Below, piece by piece: positions 22,243 to 26,531 of a DNA stretch of 26,531 nucleotides. The stretch covers positions 1-26,531 of the forward strand of contig DFFV01000086.1 of assembly GCA_002371625.1 (NCBI GenBank), given 5' to 3'. The stretch is from Ruminococcus sp. UBA3767 (GTDB lineage: Bacteria > Bacillota > Clostridia > Oscillospirales > Ruminococcaceae). The translations under genes were made by a program, and so were the position numbers. The notes under the pieces were generated by a model. It worked only from the letters and a program-made list of their open reading frames with translations, did no database searches and had not been told where the DNA came from. Positions within the stretch are counted from its first letter, which is position 1; the number at the start of each line of letters is the position of its first letter.

Positions 22243-24771
22243 TCAGGTCTTGTGAGCCTTGGTATCTATCTCGTTAACAAGTGCGCTTGAAACAACGCCT
22301 CTGCCTCCGAAGACTATGTAATCTGTTAGCTCTTTTGATTTAAGATAAGCCGACTGTTCCTTTGAGATACCACCGCTTGCAAGCATCACGGGCAGATATC
22401 TCCATGCTGCATAAACTCCTCCCGCAAGTGCATCGGGGTAATTGCTTCCCGTTGCGATGCAGATACCCGTACTGAAGTAAATCGAGCTGAACTTCTTATT
22501 GACCTCAAGGCAGGTCTCATATCTGTCTGTGCCGGCGATCCTTACTATCGTTTTGCCTTCGGTAAGCCCAAGTGCTTTTGCGGCTTTTTTCATTATCTCA
22601 TCCGAGATAACACCTGTTCCGCCGATAACGTAGGCATTTTTTATCTTGCCCTTGACCGATTTAAGATAAGCCGCAGTAGCCGGATCTATCTCGCCCTCCT
22701 TATTGATGTAAATGATAGGCGCACGTTTTATCGCTGCGACAGAGCTTACAGAAAGCGCATCGGCAAAGCCGCTGCTGCACACAAGGAAAAGATCGCTCGG
22801 TGAATCGTTTGTCTTTTTAGCGATAGCAGTCGCTGTTTCGTAGCGGTTATTGCCCTGTATACGCTCGATCTTATAGCCTGCTTTAAGAAGTGTATTTTCA
22901 ACATTCTCGCTTACTGCGCCCTTTCCGCCGAGGATAAAAACTTTTTTTCCACGAAGGCGCTCTAACTCGTTAAGGACCTCCTGCGGAACAGTGTTTTTAT
23001 CTGTTAGCAGTACAGAGGTACTCATTTTGCTTGCAAACGGTACTCCCGCAAGCGCATCTGCATAATCAAGTCCCGAAGCGAGCACGACCATGCTATGGAT
23101 ACCATTCATAGCACGTGAGATCTCAGCTGCGGTCTTATACCTGTCACTGCCTGCAAGGCGGACAGTTCCCGCAGGAACAAGGTCATAAGCAAAGCCGTAT
23201 TCCTTAGCATAGCTTTGTGCACTGCTGTTCTTTACGCAGCTTATAAAAAAGCTGCTGTTTTTCTCATATTTGTTCTTAGCAGAATAATTATATCCGACGC
23301 TATGCTCGCCGAGATTTGTAACATTCACAGGTATCTGCAGCTCTTTAAGGCTCGTGCAGTTTATAAAAGCATCTTCGTGGATAGCTTTCAGTGACTGCGG
23401 CAGCAGTACGCTGTTAAGGCTTGTACAATTTGCAAAGGCATTCTGACCGATAGTTTTTGTGCCCTCAGAGATATTTATATATTCGAGCTTGCGGCACCCA
23501 AAAAATGCCTGAGACTCTATGCTCGTCAATTCAAACGGTAAATGAACGTACTTCAGCGATGTGCAGCCGTCACACATACTCATTTCTATCGTCTTTAAAG
23601 AGGGTGGTAAAAGAAGCGATACGAACGACTGACAGTCACGGAAAGCACCCTTGCCTATGCTCGACACATTATACCCCAATGCCACATCCTGCAGCTTCTT
23701 GCAGCCATCAAACGCCATATCACCTATAGTCTGGAGCTTTAAAGGGAACTTTATGCTTGTCAGCGCCGTGCAGCGTGAAAACGCCTCTGCGCTGATCGCC
23801 GTCATGTTTTCGGACAGCGTTACGGTCTTGAGTGATCTGCAATCGGTGCAAAGCGAGTAACCTATGCTCGTTACGCTGTTTGGCAGGGTAAGCGACTGGA
23901 TCGCAGAATCTCTGAACACTCCGTTTCCCAGCGTCGTTACCTTACTCGGTATAGTGATGCTTTTCAGCGCACGGGTATCGGCAAACGCACCGCCGTCGAT
24001 AGTTTTCAGCGTGCTCGGCAGCTTTATGCTCGTCATATTTTTGCAGTTGTTGAAAGCGCCGCCTGAGATAGTTGTCACGCCCTCCTCCAGCACGACCTTT
24101 TCAATAGCGAGGCAATCACAGAATGCCGACTTGCCGATAGTTTTAACACTGCCGGGGATAGTTATTGTACCCTTGATCTCAGAGCAGTAGTTGAACGCAT
24201 AATCTCCGATCTGCTTAAGTGTGCTTGGCAGTTTCAGTGAGGGCATTGATGTGTAACTGAAAGCGTGATCCTTTATCACACTAAGTCCCTCGGGCAGATT
24301 GATGCTTACTAATTCGCTGCACATACCGAATGCGTGTGAGCCGATCGTTCTTATACTGCCCGGCAGGGTCATTGCTTTAAGATTGCGGCACCAGCGAAAT
24401 GCTTCGTCGCCTATCTCGGTGAGTGTTGACGGCAGCGAAACAGACTCGATACAAGTGATCTCTGCAAATGCACATTTGCCTATGGTCGTAACGCCGCTGT
24501 TTATCACGATCTTTTTGATGTCCTTCCTCTGAGCAAACGGCGAATCGGGATATGTTTCGTAATTGTACATCGGACCTGTGCCTGTAATAGTCAGAACTCC
24601 GTTATTTAACGTCCACCTGACATTTGCACCGCACTTGCCCTCGGTACCGTCCTTCATAACAGCGCCTGCGGTGATGCTGACACTTTCCTGCAATGTGCTG
24701 TACGGCATAAGTGAGCCGTTTGCGAGCAGCATACAGGCTGCGGCGGCAAGTGAGATAATTTTCTTTTTCAT
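22243..24771 (-). CDS. Surface protein with BspA-type LRRs and three CWB2 repeats
   Basis: This 842-residue exported protein has a signal peptide over about residues 1-25. Residues about 45-70 form the lead-in CGANVRWTLNNGVLTITGTG typical of ruminococcal LRR proteins. Seventeen or so LRR_5 repeats of about 23 residues follow (about 94-490), with the pattern VTTIGKCAF...SVSLPST. The C-terminus (about 537-842) carries three cell-wall-binding type 2 repeats, beginning VRLAGSDRY, ERIQGNNRY and VRIAGTDRY, which anchor proteins non-covalently to wall polymers. It is probably an adhesin or host/substrate-binding protein; no catalytic site is visible. An AAAGGGG site precedes the ATG. It appears monocistronic. 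Confidence 0.93.
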   Translation of the reverse strand: MKKKIISLAAAACMLLANGSLMPYSTLQESVSITAGAVMKDGTEGKCGANVRWTLNNGVLTITGTGPMYNYETYPDSPFAQRKDIKKIVINSGVTTIGKCAFAEITCIESVSLPSTLTEIGDEAFRWCRNLKAMTLPGSIRTIGSHAFGMCSELVSINLPEGLSVIKDHAFSYTSMPSLKLPSTLKQIGDYAFNYCSEIKGTITIPGSVKTIGKSAFCDCLAIEKVVLEEGVTTISGGAFNNCKNMTSIKLPSTLKTIDGGAFADTRALKSITIPSKVTTLGNGVFRDSAIQSLTLPNSVTSIGYSLCTDCRSLKTVTLSENMTAISAEAFSRCTALTSIKFPLKLQTIGDMAFDGCKKLQDVALGYNVSSIGKGAFRDCQSFVSLLLPPSLKTIEMSMCDGCTSLKYVHLPFELTSIESQAFFGCRKLEYINISEGTKTIGQNAFANCTSLNSVLLPQSLKAIHEDAFINCTSLKELQIPVNVTNLGEHSVGYNYSAKNKYEKNSSFFISCVKNSSAQSYAKEYGFAYDLVPAGTVRLAGSDRYKTAAEISRAMNGIHSMVVLASGLDYADALAGVPFASKMSTSVLLTDKNTVPQEVLNELERLRGKKVFILGGKGAVSENVENTLLKAGYKIERIQGNNRYETATAIAKKTNDSPSDLFLVCSSGFADALSVSSVAAIKRAPIIYINKEGEIDPATAAYLKSVKGKIKNAYVIGGTGVISDEIMKKAAKALGLTEGKTIVRIAGTDRYETCLEVNKKFSSIYFSTGICIATGSNYPDALAGGVYAAWRYLPVMLASGGISKEQSAYLKSKELTDYIVFGGRGVVSSALVNEIDTKAHKT

Positions 24772-24817
24772 CTTTATTACCCCTTTTTATATTGGTTTTT
24801 CCTATATCTACTTTTAA

Positions 24818-24846
24818 ATAATAGCACATTTTTGCGCAGCTGTCTA
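24818..24846 (-). promoter_or_regulatory. Promoter of the LRR-CWB2 gene
   Basis: Minus strand TAGACA (24841-24846), a 17-nt spacer and TATTAT (24818-24823). Confidence 0.65.
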
Positions 24847-24957
24847 TATCAAATAATAACAAATGTCAGCATTTGAGCAAGGGCAATTATGATATTTTTT
24901 TCTAAGCCGCATCACACCTGCTGCTTTATGCGCCGGGCTGTTATTTTAACATAACGG

Positions 24958-24986
24958 TTGAAATCCGGTGAGTTGTATGCTATAAT
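24958..24986 (+). promoter_or_regulatory. Sigma-A promoter of luxS
   Basis: TTGAAA (24958-24963), a 17-nt spacer and TATAAT (24981-24986), with TGC just before the -10 (extended -10). The luxS start lies about 45 nt downstream. Confidence 0.75.
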
Positions 24987-25031
24987 TATCTTGCAAAAGC
25001 AAAAACTCATATTCTGAAAGGAGAAACAACT

Positions 25032-25556
25032 ATGGATCTTATACCCAGCTTTTCGGTCGACCACACAAAGATAATCCCGGGGATATTCACAAGCAGGATA
25101 GATACTCTGGGAGAGCAGACGGTCACGACATACGATGTGAGAGTTACAAAGCCAAACACCGAGCCTGCTGTTGACGTGGCAGCAATGCACTCGCTGGAGC
25201 ATATAATTGCAACCTGCCTCAGAAACGACGAACAATGGAAGGACCAGATAATCTACTGGGGACCTATGGGATGCCTGACGGGATTTTACCTTATCCTCAA
25301 AGGCAGCCGCAAGCCCGAGGAGATATATGAGCTGATACTCAATGCATTCAGGTCTGTTGAGCAGGCGCAGGATGTTCCCGGTGCTACGGCTGTCAACTGC
25401 GGCAATTACCTTATGCACAATCTTACAATGGCAAAATGGTACGCACGCAGGTTTGCAGATTATCTGAGCGATAACGCAGGCAACAAAGAGATATTTGAGT
25501 ACCCAAGGTCTGAAAGGCTCGTTACCGAGGACGGACGACAGTTTTTCGATTCTTAA
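25032..25556 (+). CDS. luxS: S-ribosylhomocysteine lyase LuxS
   Basis: This enzyme cleaves S-ribosylhomocysteine to homocysteine and the autoinducer-2 precursor DPD, in the activated methyl cycle. The 174-residue protein has the metal site HSLEH (H53, E56, H57) and C123 in NCGNY. The catalytic cysteine is C81 in PMGCLTGFYL, and the substrate arginine region is DVRVTKPN (R37). The usual ECGNY and GCRTG motifs read NCGNY and GCLTG here, which is a mild divergence. AAAGGAG precedes the ATG. The gene is monocistronic, with no pfs or metabolic partner adjacent. Confidence 0.95.
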   Translation: MDLIPSFSVDHTKIIPGIFTSRIDTLGEQTVTTYDVRVTKPNTEPAVDVAAMHSLEHIIATCLRNDEQWKDQIIYWGPMGCLTGFYLILKGSRKPEEIYELILNAFRSVEQAQDVPGATAVNCGNYLMHNLTMAKWYARRFADYLSDNAGNKEIFEYPRSERLVTEDGRQFFDS

Positions 25557-25578
25557 AAATAATACCTATGCAAGCAAA

Positions 25579-25615
25579 ACGCCCTGCCCGAATTTATTCG
25601 GACAGGGTGTTGTTT
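25579..25615. terminator. Bidirectional terminator between luxS and the S41 peptidase gene
   Basis: A 14-position stem (25579-25592 with 25597-25610) with one mismatch and a TTTA loop. T-rich tails follow on both strands. It ends luxS and the convergent peptidase gene. Confidence 0.85.
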
Positions 25616-25635
25616 TATGATTATTTTGAAAAGGC

Positions 25636-26531
25636 TCAGTCCTCGGTCTTTCTTGAAACTGCCATTGCAGCTGCTGCAAGCAGGAGGAGCGAAGCAACGA
25701 TAGTTGAGCCGTTGTATCCTGTTGGCGGGATATCATTGTCATCAACTCCGGCAGGATTCTTGTTCACAGGCTGCACAGGTTTTTCGGGAGCAGTATTCTG
25801 CTTTTGCTCAGGCTGTATATTATAGAACTTGTTTATACATTCCTCCAGCTTTGCAAAATCATAGAAGTTTGAATAATCCTTAGAGCCGTCAGCAGCTGTT
25901 GCGGTAAGGTTATAAACGACCTCTGCGCCGTTGTCAACATTGGTCTTGTCACCACGGAGCATGGTATGGACACCTGAGGTCATATAGTAGGTGCCGTCGG
26001 GATAGTAGTGCTTGCTGAGCATACAAGTGCCTCCGCCGGAGGTCTCGCCAAGGATAAGTATGCCTCTGTCCTTTGCCATACATGGCATCAGGTTTCCGCT
26101 GGAAAATGATGCTTTAGATGTGAGCATTGCATAGTTAAAGTCATAGTACACGCTTTTATCCTTATCATCAAACACACCGTTAAGGTCAAGGTCTGCTGTC
26201 CATTTAGTATTCAGGATATTGCTGTTGGCGCAATCAAGTATATTTGTTGTTATCACGTTGTTGTTTTTCTGCTTGTTTGTGATGATGGTATTTATAAAGT
26301 GGGCGATGGATTCATCGCCGCCGCCGTTGGTGGCAATATCAATTACAAAGTTCTTGATGCCGTTTTTGGAAGCGTAATCAAGCGCCCAGACAAAATCTCT
26401 TACAACAGGGTGTTCAAATTGGTCAAAACGGAAAATTGCGGTTTTATCTTTAACATAAAAGACGGCTTTATCATTGTCCCATTTTTTGACCAAGGTTGCG
26501 TTTTTGAGCTTTTCTTTTCTTGCCTTTTCGA
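25636..26531 (-). CDS. S41-family peptidase with sortase signal (partial)
   Basis: The frame is open to the right edge, so the N-terminus is missing; about 298 residues are visible. They match the S41 (C-terminal-processing/tricorn) protease core: KNFVIDIATNGGG, then MLTSKASFSSGN with the catalytic-serine block, and ILILGETSGGG. A Pro/Gln/Asn linker (EQKQNTAPEKPVQPVNKNP) is followed by IPPTG, a hydrophobic stretch (STIVASLLLLAAAAMAV) and the tail SRKTED, which together form an [IL]PxTG-type cell-wall sorting signal. The protein is thus probably covalently anchored outside the cell. The substrate is not known. Confidence 0.9.
   Translation of the reverse strand, partial: EKARKEKLKNATLVKKWDNDKAVFYVKDKTAIFRFDQFEHPVVRDFVWALDYASKNGIKNFVIDIATNGGGDESIAHFINTIITNKQKNNNVITTNILDCANSNILNTKWTADLDLNGVFDDKDKSVYYDFNYAMLTSKASFSSGNLMPCMAKDRGILILGETSGGGTCMLSKHYYPDGTYYMTSGVHTMLRGDKTNVDNGAEVVYNLTATAADGSKDYSNFYDFAKLEECINKFYNIQPEQKQNTAPEKPVQPVNKNPAGVDDNDIPPTGYNGSTIVASLLLLAAAAMAVSRKTED

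Overview
The window (about 26.5 kb, moderate GC, dense genes on both strands) looks like chromosome from a Gram-positive, low-to-mid GC gut or rumen Firmicute, most probably Ruminococcus or a close Oscillospiraceae relative. This is inferred from a surface protein that combines BspA-type leucine-rich repeats with CWB2 cell-wall-binding repeats, a Cthe_2159-type carbohydrate-binding lipoprotein, a sortase-anchored S41 peptidase, a SpoIID homologue, a two-gene SUF system and Firmicute-type LexA boxes. Most genes are housekeeping or surface genes in short operons. Many have near-consensus sigma-A promoters (TTGACA, 17 nt, TATAAT) and compact hairpin terminators.

Layout. 1-1764 (minus): a lipoprotein with aspartate-rich calcium-loop-like repeats, followed by an OmpR-type response regulator cut by the window edge. 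1864-3219 (minus): citrate synthase. 3319-4939 (minus): a TetR regulator, a small membrane protein and an isochorismatase-fold cysteine hydrolase, behind one promoter with a perfect palindromic operator. 5116-7216 (plus): a SpoIID/LytB-family protein, then UDP-glucose 4-epimerase. 7270-8906 (minus): sufC and a sufB-like gene, a minimal Fe-S scaffold pair. 9168-11271 (plus): greA-lysS. 11425-12735 (minus): phenylacetate-CoA ligase family, divergent from an acyl-ACP thioesterase (12911-13627), a six-helix membrane protein and a short peptide deformylase homologue (to 14905).

14940-15382 has no gene. It holds two tandem, large imperfect palindromes that together form a foldback element with a 13-bp perfect terminal inverted repeat. 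15466-17400 (minus) is a YolD-like protein plus a Y-family DNA polymerase. The adjoining intergenic region (17401-17752) carries a cluster of LexA-like boxes and two near-duplicate minus-strand promoters. A TrmH/SpoU RNA methyltransferase lies divergently at 17753-18565.

18640-26531: a Cthe_2159-family lipoprotein (minus); an operon of aldo/keto reductase, DUF3737 protein and a small four-cysteine protein (minus); the LRR-CWB2 surface protein (minus); luxS (plus); and the C-terminal part of an S41 peptidase with an IPPTG sorting signal (minus, cut by the window edge).

No rRNA, tRNA, CRISPR array, insertion sequence with a transposase, or prophage was recognised. The most unusual signals are the LexA-box cluster, the tandem palindromic element, the TetR operator architecture, the key-residue substitutions in the SpoIID-like and deformylase-like proteins, and the AKR-DUF3737-four-cysteine operon.
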